DNA of 64,000 nucleotides from positions 1-64,000 of the forward strand of contig WRFH01000005.1 of the NCBI GenBank assembly GCA_009778915.1, written 5' to 3'. A model generated the notes under the pieces. That model was not told where the DNA came from, did not search any database, and saw only the letters and a program-made list of their open reading frames with translations. Of the stretch, positions 35,607 to 43,695 are shown piece after piece. Position 1 is the first letter of the stretch. The number at the start of each line of letters is the position of its first letter. A program made the position numbers and the translations under genes. This stretch comes from Elusimicrobiota bacterium (lineage in GTDB: Bacteria > Elusimicrobiota > Elusimicrobia > Elusimicrobiales > Elusimicrobiaceae).

Positions 35607-36200
35607 TTAATAAGTGACCAAAGAATTCACGTGCAGCGGCATGCCGCCGGCTTTAATTTTCTCTTTATCCTGGTCTGACAAATCCTGCTTGCCCATCTTC
35701 TCATACGTCAGCGCGCGCAGCGCGTAGGCGTCTAGGTTCGGTTTAAATTTTATGACGGCGTTCAAATCGTCTATCACGTTGTCATACTGCTGCATATTGT
35801 AATAAATTCCGGCGCGGGACATCAGCGCCTCCGCGTTAGCGGGATTAACAAAAATGGCGTAATTGACAAATTTCAACGCGTCGTCATTTCTGCCGAGCGC
35901 GGCCAGAGCGGAGCCCAGCGCGTTATAAGCCGCCGCGTTTTCCGGCTGGTTTTCTATGACGGTAATAAAGTCCGCCGCCGCCGCGTCATAATTTTTAAGA
36001 TAAAAATTCGCCGCGCCGCGCGACGCGTAAACGTCAATATTATTCGGATTTAATTTTAAAGCTTTGTCATACTCTTTAATCGCCTTCTCCGGCTTGCCGT
36101 CCTTGTGGTACCCTTCGCCGCGCGCCAGATATTCGGACGACGTAGGCAGGCTGTTGCACGCCAGCATAAAACCAACCAAGACTATCGCAAACTTTTTCAT
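35607..36200 (-). CDS. TPR lipoprotein
   Basis: A 197-residue lipoprotein: MKKFAIVLVGFMLAC with the lipobox LxAC at residue ~15, then about five TPR units (EKAIKEYDKALKLNPNN, NYDAAAADFITVIENQPEN, and so on) to residue ~180. I use ATG 36200, with GGAG eight bases upstream, over a TTG two codons earlier. PilF/PilW-type TPR lipoproteins help pilus secretin assembly in other bacteria, and pili exist here, but nothing specific links this gene to that role. It is in an operon downstream of purine nucleoside phosphorylase. Confidence 0.85.
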   Translation of the reverse strand: MKKFAIVLVGFMLACNSLPTSSEYLARGEGYHKDGKPEKAIKEYDKALKLNPNNIDVYASRGAANFYLKNYDAAAADFITVIENQPENAAAYNALGSALAALGRNDDALKFVNYAIFVNPANAEALMSRAGIYYNMQQYDNVIDDLNAVIKFKPNLDAYALRALTYEKMGKQDLSDQDKEKIKAGGMPLHVNSLVTY

Positions 36201-36217
36201 ATTCAATGCTCCGTTTT

Positions 36218-37039
36218 TTAAAATTTTACCAAAATGTTCTCAAGCAAATTTTTGAATTTGCCTTCTATTTTTTTTGTTTCGGCCAGCGTTTCGGCGTGGG
36301 ACAGCGGCGTCTTGCTTATGCCGCTGGCAAGGTTTGTCACCCACGCCGCGCCGCAGACTTTTATGCCGCACTGCCGCGCGGTTAACACTTCGTGTATCAC
36401 GGACATGCCCACGATGTCCGCGCCCAGCGTTTTAAACGCGCGTATTTCCGCCGGCGTTTCAAAATTTGGCCCCGTAACCGCGATATAAACGCCCGGGCCG
36501 CATTTTATTTTTAATTTTTTCGCTTCCGCCAGAATGATTTTAACAAGTTCTTTATCATAAGCTTCGCTCATGTCAAAAAACATAGGGCCGAAGGCCGCGT
36601 CATAATTGCCGATAAGCGGGTTGGTGCACATAAAATTGATATGGTCAGAAATCACGCATAGAGCTCCCGGCGTAAGGTTTGCGTTGATTGAGCCGACGGC
36701 GGCTGACACCAGCAGCGTTTTTACGCCCAGCCGCGCCATCACGCGCGGCGCTAAGGCTATATCTTTAATATTATGGCCTTCGTAATAATGAAACCTGCCC
36801 TGCATAACCATAATATTTTTATTTTTATATTTTCCGAAAATCAGATTGCCGCTGTGCCCCGCGACGGTGCTCTGCAGAAAACCCGGAATATCTTTGTACG
36901 GGAGGACGATTTTATTTTGCAAATCCGGCACGCTGTTTGCCAGGCCGCTGCCGGTGATTATTGCAATTTCCGGCTTAAAGTTTTTTGTCTTTTTATTTAT
37001 GAAAGACGATATTTTTTTAACCGTTTCCAGCTGCGTCAT
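36218..37039 (-). CDS. Purine nucleoside phosphorylase (trimeric, class II type)
   Basis: A 273-residue enzyme of the PNP/MTAP family. GSGLANSVP phosphate site, VAGHSGNLIFGK, MQGRFHYYEGH, AAVGSINANLTPGALCVISDHINF, MSVIHEVLTAR and VTNLASGIS match the inosine/guanosine-cleaving trimeric enzymes. It splits purine nucleosides to base and ribose-1-phosphate for salvage. The ATG overlaps the end of the YraN gene (ATGA) and the TPR lipoprotein follows after 17 bp. Confidence 0.92.
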   Translation of the reverse strand: MTQLETVKKISSFINKKTKNFKPEIAIITGSGLANSVPDLQNKIVLPYKDIPGFLQSTVAGHSGNLIFGKYKNKNIMVMQGRFHYYEGHNIKDIALAPRVMARLGVKTLLVSAAVGSINANLTPGALCVISDHINFMCTNPLIGNYDAAFGPMFFDMSEAYDKELVKIILAEAKKLKIKCGPGVYIAVTGPNFETPAEIRAFKTLGADIVGMSVIHEVLTARQCGIKVCGAAWVTNLASGISKTPLSHAETLAETKKIEGKFKNLLENILVKF

Positions 37040-37389
37040 AAAGTCATTCTCCTGGGCGTAAAAGCGTTTTCAATGTGCTCGATTTTCCCGTCCAAAATCG
37101 TAATAACGTCAAAGGTAATGGTATCAAATTTAGGCCGCGTTTCCTTAATATAAAGCAAGGCGGCGTTCACGATTTTATTTTGTTTGGCTTTGCTCACGGC
37201 GAGCAGCGGGCCGCCGTAGGCGTCATATCCGCGCGCCTTGACTTCGACAAAAGACAGACGGCCGTTTTTGACGGCGACGATATCCAGTTCCCCGCTTTTG
37301 CGGCCATAATTTTGCAGCGCGATTTCATAACCCTTTCCGCGCAAAAATTCCGCCGCCGCTTCTTCGCCGGTTTTGCCCAAATCGTTCAT
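37036..37389 (-). CDS. YraN-family (UPF0102) nuclease-fold protein
   Basis: A 117-residue protein of the restriction-endonuclease-like fold. GKTGEEAAAEFLRGKGY at the N-terminus, the core GELDIVAVKNGRLSFVEVKAR containing the D..ExK metal-binding set, and a C-terminal FDVITI. The family is widespread, usually next to rnhB as here. Biochemical role is not firmly established. The ATG at 37389 overlaps the rnhB stop (ATGA); longer in-frame starts inside rnhB are unlikely. Confidence 0.92.
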   Translation of the reverse strand: MNDLGKTGEEAAAEFLRGKGYEIALQNYGRKSGELDIVAVKNGRLSFVEVKARGYDAYGGPLLAVSKAKQNKIVNAALLYIKETRPKFDTITFDVITILDGKIEHIENAFTPRRMTL

Positions 37390-38000
37390 ATAAACAACTC
37401 CTGCTGTCTGACGGGGCCGAAACTCCTTCTGTGCTCTTTGCATATCCCGTGTTTGTTGATGGCCGCGATATGCGCGGCGCAGCCGTAACCCTTGTGCGCG
37501 GCAAAACCGTACTGCGGGTACAGCGTGTCTATAGTTTTCATATATCTGTCGCGGTAAACTTTGGCGATAATGCTGGCCATGGCTATGGAAAATGATTTCG
37601 CATCTCCGTCGATGATTGCGGTTTGCGGAAGCGCGTAACCGTTTATTTTATGATTGCCGTCGACGAGAGTCTGCGCGTCCCGCAGGCCGGCAAATTTTTG
37701 CGCGGCGCGGCGCATGGCCAGGAACGTCGCCTGCAAAATATTTACGCTGTCAATTTCCGCGCTTGACGCAAAACCCACGCCGAAGGAAATTTTGTGTTTC
37801 AGTATAAGTTCAAAAATTTTTTCCCGCTGTTTTTCGGTCAGTTTTTTGCTGTCGTCAACGTCTTTAAACGCGCCGTAAAATTCCGGTCCGGCGCAGACAG
37901 CTGCGGCCACGACCGGCCCGGCCAGCGGCCCGCGCCCGGCCTCGTCAATACCTATTAAAACGGAATTAAACTGCGCGTCAAATTTTTGTAGTTTTGTCAT
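37386..38000 (-). CDS. rnhB: Ribonuclease HII
   Basis: A 204-residue RNase H fold enzyme. The N-terminal LIGIDEAGRGPLAGPVVAAAV carries the first acidic residues (DE), followed by VDDSKKLTEKQRE, the next acidic site in TLVDGNHKI and AIIDGDAKS..MASIIAKVYRD. It cuts the RNA strand of RNA-DNA hybrids and removes misincorporated ribonucleotides. First gene of an operon with yraN and the nucleoside phosphorylase. There is no obvious Shine-Dalgarno sequence; a TATCAT lies six bases before the ATG. Confidence 0.95.
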   Translation of the reverse strand: MTKLQKFDAQFNSVLIGIDEAGRGPLAGPVVAAAVCAGPEFYGAFKDVDDSKKLTEKQREKIFELILKHKISFGVGFASSAEIDSVNILQATFLAMRRAAQKFAGLRDAQTLVDGNHKINGYALPQTAIIDGDAKSFSIAMASIIAKVYRDRYMKTIDTLYPQYGFAAHKGYGCAAHIAAINKHGICKEHRRSFGPVRQQELFI

Positions 38001-38059
38001 AATTACATGATATAAAAATAATAATGCTAGGCGGAAACTTTTATCCTTTTTATTTAATA

Positions 38060-38088
38060 AAAAACCCGCCCTGAAAGGCGGGTTTTTT
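38060..38088 (-). terminator. Terminator of the pilin at 38105
   Basis: An 11-bp stem AAAAACCCGCC/GGCGGGTTTTT with a 6-nt loop, A/T tracts on both sides, 17 bp after the pilin stop. Confidence 0.85.
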
Positions 38089-38104
38089 AAAGTTTGGGCT
38101 ATTA

Positions 38105-38590
38105 TTATTTGAGCATAGGGTTAATTGTATTGCATATAGTAATATCTGCGCCGCCTACACATGTTCTAGGATTATCTGATGAGAAACCGCCTTTATCTAA
38201 CGAGTAATTAATCTGATAAGCGCATAGGTAAATACCATGCACAGGATCAAAAGGTTGAGGAGGAGGCACTCTACAAGCGAAAATTAGGCATTTATCACCC
38301 GCGCATGTGCCAGTCATATAATAAAAATTTTTGCTTGCTGACACGTCTATATCCAAACTGTCTGAACCGCCTGGGGCACCGATGTTAATGCTGAGGCCGT
38401 CGTAAGAACCGTTAAGCAGATAGTATCTCTGCGCGGCGTCTGTTATAGCTTTTAAGTTAAGCAAAGCTTCGGCTGCACGTGATTTTTCTACCGTTTTGGT
38501 ATACTGCGGCAATGCGATTGCGGCCAGTATGCCGATTATTAGAACTACTACGAGTAATTCTATTAATGTGAAACCTTTACTGTTTTCCAT
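38105..38590 (-). CDS. Type IV pilin-like prepilin
   Basis: A 161-residue prepilin: leader MENSKG, then [36 protein letters not shown]. The globular part has four late Cys (CAGDKCLIFAC, TCVGGADITIC). SD AGGAGGACG precedes the ATG. Like the other two pilins it is a single gene between unrelated operons with its own terminator. The N-terminal ~40 residues are nearly the same in all three, the rest is not. Confidence 0.92.
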   Translation of the reverse strand: MENSKGFTLIELLVVVLIIGILAAIALPQYTKTVEKSRAAEALLNLKAITDAAQRYYLLNGSYDGLSINIGAPGGSDSLDIDVSASKNFYYMTGTCAGDKCLIFACRVPPPQPFDPVHGIYLCAYQINYSLDKGGFSSDNPRTCVGGADITICNTINPMLK

Positions 38591-38690
38591 ATAAAACGTC
38601 CTCCTTATCTATTTTAAATATTCTAAATAAATAATCTTGTATATAAACATGTTGTTCTAAAATCTTTTGCATAGCGTAAAATTCCAAAAA

Positions 38691-38699
38691 TGCTAAAAT
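38691..38699 (+). promoter_or_regulatory. Extended -10 upstream of the glycosyltransferase
   Basis: TGCTAAAAT, ending seven bases before the ATG at 38707. The predicted RNA start coincides with the start codon, and no ribosome site lies between, so the mRNA is probably leaderless. Confidence 0.6.
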
Positions 38700-38706
38700 T
38701 ATATTC

Positions 38707-39717
38707 ATGCAACAGAAGTTCTTACTTGTCCGCACGGACCGCATAGGGGATTTGATTTCCATTACGCCGGCTGTTTCTATTCTGAGGCGCAATTTTCCGC
38801 ACGCGCATATCGCCGTGCTGTCGTCGCCTTACGCGGCGGACGTTATTAAAAATAACCATGAAATTGACGAAGTCATTTTAAAAGGTCCTTTTTTCAAAAC
38901 CCTTGCCGAAATACGCGCTAAAAAATTTGATACCGCGATTATATTTTTTCTTGACGCGTACGCCGCGCTGCTGGCTCTTTTCGCCGGCATTCCTACGCGC
39001 ATAGGGCCGCGTTCCAAAATATGGGCTATATTTTTAAGTAAATCAATACGCCAGCGCCGCTCGTCGGGCGAAAGGCATGAGGCGGAGTATAATACCGCCC
39101 TTTTAAAGCCGCTTTTTGTTTATTATCACCCGGCGAAAACCAGAATTTTTGTGCCTAAAAAAGATGATATAAAAGCCAAAAATTATTTGAAAGAAAATTA
39201 CGGCATCGACATGTTTGACGATTTGGTTTTTATGCACCCGGGCTCAAAAGGCTCTTCCCCGGCGTGGCCGTTGGAAAATTACGCGCTGCTCGCGCGCAAA
39301 ATTATGCAGAATTACCCGACGGTAAAATTAATGCTTACCGGCGGGCCGGACGAACGCAAACTGCTTGACTCCGTCGCTGAAAACACTAAACCTTTCACGC
39401 CTTTTGTACTTAAAGACTGCCTGCCGCTGGAAGATTTTATAGCGCTTATCAACCAGTGCGCGATTTTTATTTCAAATTCAACGGGTCCGCTACATATAGC
39501 GGCCGCGCTGGGCAAAAAAACTTTGTCGTTTTTCGGCAATGAAAAAGCGTGTTTGCCGCGCCGCTGGGGGCCGTACGGCAAAGGCCGCGCCGCCGTCTTA
39601 CAGCCGCCGGAAGAAAATTGTTCCCTCAAAAACCATAAATGCACGGAAGACTGCATGCGTTTAATTTCCGTCGACGCCGCTTTTGACGCGTTTTCCAAAC
39701 TTCTCAAGGATAAATAA
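38707..39717 (+). CDS. Glycosyltransferase family 9 (heptosyltransferase-like)
   Basis: A 336-residue GT-B enzyme. N-terminal LLVRTDRIGDLISITPAV, middle FMHPGSKGSSPAWPLENYA, and C-terminal ALINQCAIFISNSTGPLHIAAALGKKTLSFFGN are the usual GT9 landmarks. Members add heptose to the lipopolysaccharide inner core; the exact sugar here is unknown. Its stop shares a base with the deacetylase start (TAATG), which suggests joint work on the cell surface. Confidence 0.9.
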   Translation: MQQKFLLVRTDRIGDLISITPAVSILRRNFPHAHIAVLSSPYAADVIKNNHEIDEVILKGPFFKTLAEIRAKKFDTAIIFFLDAYAALLALFAGIPTRIGPRSKIWAIFLSKSIRQRRSSGERHEAEYNTALLKPLFVYYHPAKTRIFVPKKDDIKAKNYLKENYGIDMFDDLVFMHPGSKGSSPAWPLENYALLARKIMQNYPTVKLMLTGGPDERKLLDSVAENTKPFTPFVLKDCLPLEDFIALINQCAIFISNSTGPLHIAAALGKKTLSFFGNEKACLPRRWGPYGKGRAAVLQPPEENCSLKNHKCTEDCMRLISVDAAFDAFSKLLKDK

Positions 39718-40520
39718 TGCTTTACGTTTCCGCCGCCGCCGCGGTTTTAATAATCCTAGCCGTTATGTTTTCCGTCAGATATCCGTGGTGGAAAAAGCGC
39801 AAAGACGGACTGGTGATTTTGCTTTACCATCATATCGGCGCGCCGCCCGCAAAATCCAAATATAAAAGAACCTGGGTTAAGCCGAAAAATTTTGTCAGGC
39901 AGCTGGACTGGCTGTCCGCGAACAGATATACTTTAATTAATTTTGACGGGCTTTTAAAAATTATGGCCGGCAAAGCGCAGTTTCCGCAGAAACCCGTAAT
40001 CATAACTTTTGACGACGGATATAAAGACGTTTACCAAAACGCTTTTCCCGCGCTTAAAGAAAAAAAGATGAAAGCCGCGGTTCTTCCCGTGCAGGAGGCC
40101 GTCGGCAAATATAATTTTTGGCAGGACCCGGAGAGTGAAGCGTGGACGGATATTATGACGGAAGAGCAGCTCAAAGAAATTTTAAAATCCGGCGTTTTTT
40201 CTTACGGTTCGCACGGGCTGACGCATAAAAATTTGGCAAAACTTCCGCCGGAGACCGCCGAATATGAAATAAGGGAAAGCCGCGCGCGGCTTGAAAATAC
40301 CTTCGGCGCGCCGTGCGCGGTTTTCGCCTATCCTTACGGCGGCGGCGCCGATGATGATAAAATAAATTCTTTTATAAGCGCGGCTGGTTATAAAATTTCT
40401 ATTTCGTCGGAACAAGGCGTAAATCCGCTGCCGCTTAACACGGCAAAACCGCTTAAAAGAATCAGAATAAACCGTTGTACTGACATGCTTCAATTCAAAC
40501 TGAAAATTACCGGGGGATAA
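39717..40520 (+). CDS. Polysaccharide deacetylase family protein
   Basis: A 267-residue protein with an N-terminal membrane helix (LYVSAAAAVLIILAVMFSV) and a NodB-type domain: ILLYHHIG, ITFDDGYKDVY (the metal-binding Asp pair), FSYGSHGLTHKNLAKL (the His pair), and FAYPYGGG. The family removes acetyl groups from cell-wall or extracellular polysaccharides. Substrate is unknown; coupling to the GT9 gene points to an envelope glycan. It converges with the Cys-rich gene at 40545. Confidence 0.9.
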   Translation: MLYVSAAAAVLIILAVMFSVRYPWWKKRKDGLVILLYHHIGAPPAKSKYKRTWVKPKNFVRQLDWLSANRYTLINFDGLLKIMAGKAQFPQKPVIITFDDGYKDVYQNAFPALKEKKMKAAVLPVQEAVGKYNFWQDPESEAWTDIMTEEQLKEILKSGVFSYGSHGLTHKNLAKLPPETAEYEIRESRARLENTFGAPCAVFAYPYGGGADDDKINSFISAAGYKISISSEQGVNPLPLNTAKPLKRIRINRCTDMLQFKLKITGG

Positions 40521-40544
40521 ATATTATCCCCCGAATAAATAAGC

Positions 40545-41222
40545 TTACTGCTGTACGCATGTATACGTTATTCCGCACGTGAAGTTAATTCCGTTACCGG
40601 ACTGATTGTTTTGTACATCAGTTCTTCCGTTCCAGCTGGTCGCGCAGCAGCCGCTTGCGTAGGTAATCCCGTCCGCCAGCAGTACCGGGTACGCGCTTTG
40701 GTTTTCGCAATAACCGGTGGTGTTGAGGTTGCAGCTTGAAGTAGCGATAGAAGTCGGACACGGATTACTTGGCGAGGCATTGGGATAAAGATTTAAGCCG
40801 TTGTTCGCAACGCCGCCGTTCTTGCAGTTTACCATAGCGTAACTCATCTGCCATACATAGCTGGGCGTCGGCGTTATGCCGCCTCCGCCGACAGGGGCAG
40901 ATCCGCAGCATTTGCCGCTCGGGATATCTTCCTGATAGTCAGCCAGTTTGCTCTGTGTTCCTAAACACAGACACGGAGTAAGACAAGTTTTTCTGGCTTT
41001 TACCCATGTTTTAGTGATATCTGAGCAGCATCTGGAATCGTTATCATTGCCGTAGCCGCCCCAGTTATTTGCGCAGCAGTCGGAAACGATATTGACGCCT
41101 GAACCGGGGGTTGCTTGATTACACCTGCACTCGGCATAACTGCCGTAAGGGTAAGTTATGCCGGTTCCGGCGGCGGCAAACAGAACGGCCGCGAACACAA
41201 AAATTTTTATTATTTTTTTCAC
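40545..41222 (-). CDS. Small cysteine-rich secreted protein
   Basis: A 225-residue exported protein starting with GTG behind a strong AGGAGG. Signal peptide MKKIIKIFVFAAVLFAAAG, then a Cys-rich mature part with about 20 Cys. It shares with the protein at 44939 an N-terminal block (ECRCNQATPGSGVN / HCRCNQASPGLGSN) and a middle block (TPCLCLGTQ(S/T)K.ADYQED.P.G.CC), while the C-terminal thirds differ. The style recalls the large protein at 1-3207 (CCATSWNG, CCANNWGG). Disulfide-rich surface or extracellular role is likely; function unknown. An ~80-bp upstream region is nearly identical to that of the gene at 44939. Confidence 0.8.
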   Translation of the reverse strand: MKKIIKIFVFAAVLFAAAGTGITYPYGSYAECRCNQATPGSGVNIVSDCCANNWGGYGNDNDSRCCSDITKTWVKARKTCLTPCLCLGTQSKLADYQEDIPSGKCCGSAPVGGGGITPTPSYVWQMSYAMVNCKNGGVANNGLNLYPNASPSNPCPTSIATSSCNLNTTGYCENQSAYPVLLADGITYASGCCATSWNGRTDVQNNQSGNGINFTCGITYTCVQQ

Positions 41223-41243
41223 AAAAAAGCCTCCTTAATAATC

Positions 41244-41287
41244 TTGGAATTACACTTATATTTTAACCCGGAAAAAGCGTAATCCAA
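41244..41287 (-). promoter_or_regulatory. Shared inverted-repeat promoter element, copy 1
   Basis: Arms TTGGAATTACACTT (41244-41257) and AAGCGTAATCCAA (41275-41287), read on the plus strand, flank a 17-bp spacer. On the coding (minus) strand the first arm overlaps a possible -35 (TTGGAT) and the spacer holds TAAAAT 16 bp later. The surrounding ~80 bp (41229-41308) match those at 45655-45731. Confidence 0.65.
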
Positions 41288-41357
41288 AATAACTAAAAAG
41301 GCTATGTTAGTCTCAGACGTGAAATTTTTTACGAAAATTAGGATTGCTTAAAAATGA

Positions 41358-41400
41358 AAACATAAAAAAGGCCGCCTTTCGGGCGGCTTTTTTTATGTTT
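41358..41400 (-). terminator. Terminator of the lpxK operon
   Basis: A long, almost perfect palindrome (AACATAAAAAA...GGCCGCC / GGCGGC...TTTTTTATGTT) with a TTTCG-type loop. The minus-strand T-run makes it an intrinsic terminator for the membrane protein gene ending at 41399. Confidence 0.85.
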
Positions 41401-42436
41401 AATTTTGTGGAGGGGGCGGTTCAAGCTGTACTACATTGCGCGTGTCAGGCTGTTGCGGGGTTTGGTCCGCCTGAGCGGCGCGGGCAGCGTCCGCCACGGG
41501 ACCTATGCCGTCGCCTTTCACGGCTTCGCGGTTGAGGTAATACATTACCAGCGGCACCTCTATATAACACTGCGGAGTCATTTGAATTACTAGGACAACC
41601 AGCGTCAACAGTACCATAACTATAATCCCCAGAAACGGAACCAAAGACGCCAGTATTGCAAGAATTATGCCTATAAAATAAACAATCCACTGGACGAACA
41701 TCGCGGCGATAACGAAAGCAAACATTACAAGCATTACCAGCAGGAAAAAGCCTATCGTCGGCCAATAGCCGCCGCGCACGAGGCGCCACGCGTATTTGAC
41801 GGCGTCCGTATAATTTTTGCCTTTAAGCGCCAAAACCTGCGGCAGAGGCAGAACTGTCATAAAAACAAACCATGCCGCTATTAAGGTGAAAAAAGCGGCA
41901 AGCATGCACAAAGCCCCCACAGCGGGCTGACTAGCCGTAAAAGCAAAAACGGCCCCGCCGCCGAAAACCAGCGGCACGGCGTAAATAATTAAAAATACGG
42001 CGAACAAAGTGAGAAAAAACGGCGTGACTCTGGCGTAAGTCTTTTTAAAACTTTCCCATATGCCGAGCGGCGTCCCCAAAAATTTACTTTCAAGATACGC
42101 GGACACCGCGGCTATTCTCCAGAAGGCGGCAGCTATAAGGAGAATCAAAGCGACTGCAAAAAAGAGCCACATATAAGGATCCCTGAGAATAATATTAAAT
42201 ACTTCTAAATCCATTTGCCGCGCGACTTCCGTCGGCAGGTTTTTTGGTACGGCGTTAAAAAGAGGAGCCTTTGTTAAGACAAAATATATCCAGAACGGCG
42301 CCGAGCATACTATAACCGCGGCGACATAAATAAGCTGGAACAATATAAGGTTTACTATATTTTTAAAGAATACGTTAAACGAATCGCCTACAATATCCGT
42401 CACTGCATAAAGTTTTTTAAATATTTGTGTTTGCAT
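41399..42436 (-). CDS. Multipass membrane protein of unknown function
   Basis: A 345-residue protein with about six to seven hydrophobic helices from residue ~25 to ~290 (for example LILFQLIYVAAVIVCSAPFW and a Val/Leu-rich last helix) and a cytoplasmic Pro/Gln-rich tail. It resembles the upstream gene product in general layout (helix distribution, DALKYAWR-like loop, proline-rich C-terminus ending PPPPQN). Proteins of this shape include the membrane domains annotated near glycerophosphodiester phosphodiesterases, but I do not see a catalytic motif. The start shares a base with the upstream stop (TAATG). Confidence 0.75.
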   Translation of the reverse strand: MQTQIFKKLYAVTDIVGDSFNVFFKNIVNLILFQLIYVAAVIVCSAPFWIYFVLTKAPLFNAVPKNLPTEVARQMDLEVFNIILRDPYMWLFFAVALILLIAAAFWRIAAVSAYLESKFLGTPLGIWESFKKTYARVTPFFLTLFAVFLIIYAVPLVFGGGAVFAFTASQPAVGALCMLAAFFTLIAAWFVFMTVLPLPQVLALKGKNYTDAVKYAWRLVRGGYWPTIGFFLLVMLVMFAFVIAAMFVQWIVYFIGIILAILASLVPFLGIIVMVLLTLVVLVIQMTPQCYIEVPLVMYYLNREAVKGDGIGPVADAARAAQADQTPQQPDTRNVVQLEPPPPQN

Positions 42437-43695
42437 TATTTATCCTCGTCGTTTTTATTTTTATTCGGCGGCGGAGGGGGAACGTTGACCACTTTAAGCC
42501 GCGGCGCCACGGGACCGGGCGGCGGCAGCGGTTCCTTGGGCTGCTGGCTGTCGTTTTCCGGCAGATATTCAGTGTCTTCCAAATGGATTTCAAGATTTTG
42601 CTGCGACAGCGTGACGGTATTTTCCATATTGTCCTGCTTCTGTCTGTTTTTTTCTCTTTCGCGCAGACGCTTTTGCAGGATTTTTTCTATGTTATGGTCG
42701 CTGACGTTGGCGGTGTCCACGTAAATAGTGGGCATTTCGCCGCCGTGTTCATCGGATTCCGCGTTGGCTTTGTCAAAAATGCTTCTGTAAAATTTTTCGC
42801 TCTCCGGCAGGTCGTCGTAATTTTTTAAAGGCTCAGCCGCCGGAACTACGGTTTGGGCGGGCTTAGTTTTTTCAAGCTCGTCAAAATCAAGCGCGTCCGC
42901 GCCGGCGGCGGCTTCAAGTTTGAAAAACAGAAGCGCGTAAGCGCTGTAAATAAAGGAAGTCAGCCAGGTAAAAAAAATAGCGGCCGCCACGCCTACCGCG
43001 AGCCCTACAAACAGCGCCATCGACAGAGTTTCAAACATGGACGGCGACATAGAGTGCAGCGACGCGCCGGTAATTCCGCCTATTATCGAAACAAGAATCA
43101 CTAGTCCGTAAAACGCTAAATAAACCGCTGCAGAAAAAACGAACACGCTTGCCAGATAACCGAGCGTTTTCCAGTAATTATTTTTGACGATGGAAAAACT
43201 GTGTTTGAATGCTTCCCAAAACGGCATGTCCCGCAGCACAATGGCCGCCAGCGTAAACGCGGCGTACAAAAGCGCGAATAAGTATGCAATGTCAAGCAGC
43301 GCGATTAACCGCAAGTCATTGATTCCGGCGGCGTTTAAGCCCAGGCTTACGGCGCTTATCGGGACTGACATCAAAACCGCGGCTATTATAAAATGAAAAG
43401 TATGAACACCGCCTGCCTGCAAAGATTCAAATATACCGGCCGGAGCGCCTTGTATCCTGCTGCCGACTATTCCCACGGCGGACACGTAATAGAGCAGGGT
43501 TATAACATAGACAATAATTAATGAAGGCGTCAGCTCTCTTAAAACCAGCGCGCCGACAATGCCGATGACAAGCGCCCCTATGCCGCATACCAGCCCGAGG
43601 CCGAATATCGCCCAAAAACACCTGCCGGCCATTTTAAAGCACGTTCCCCAATATTCGCCGAAACCCATCATCTTATAATTTATTTTATCTGTCAT
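42436..43695 (-). CDS. Multipass membrane protein with long proline-rich cytoplasmic tail
   Basis: A 419-residue protein. About six membrane helices lie in residues 20-265 (AIFGLGLVCGIGALVIGIVGAL near the start), then a hydrophilic tail of ~150 residues rich in Glu, Gln and Pro, ending PPPPPNKNKNDEDK. The tail contains ERDxxRQKQ-type charged helices. Its layout parallels the downstream gene, so the two may form a heteromeric complex; this is inference. It overlaps the lpxK stop (ATGA) and the next start (TAATG), thus is tightly coupled to lipid A synthesis. Confidence 0.75.
   Translation of the reverse strand: MTDKINYKMMGFGEYWGTCFKMAGRCFWAIFGLGLVCGIGALVIGIVGALVLRELTPSLIIVYVITLLYYVSAVGIVGSRIQGAPAGIFESLQAGGVHTFHFIIAAVLMSVPISAVSLGLNAAGINDLRLIALLDIAYLFALLYAAFTLAAIVLRDMPFWEAFKHSFSIVKNNYWKTLGYLASVFVFSAAVYLAFYGLVILVSIIGGITGASLHSMSPSMFETLSMALFVGLAVGVAAAIFFTWLTSFIYSAYALLFFKLEAAAGADALDFDELEKTKPAQTVVPAAEPLKNYDDLPESEKFYRSIFDKANAESDEHGGEMPTIYVDTANVSDHNIEKILQKRLREREKNRQKQDNMENTVTLSQQNLEIHLEDTEYLPENDSQQPKEPLPPPGPVAPRLKVVNVPPPPPNKNKNDEDK

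Noticed and set aside
37389-37443. Longer YraN start at 37443
   Set aside because: It adds residues read from the end of rnhB; the ATGA overlap at 37389 gives the normal family N-terminus.
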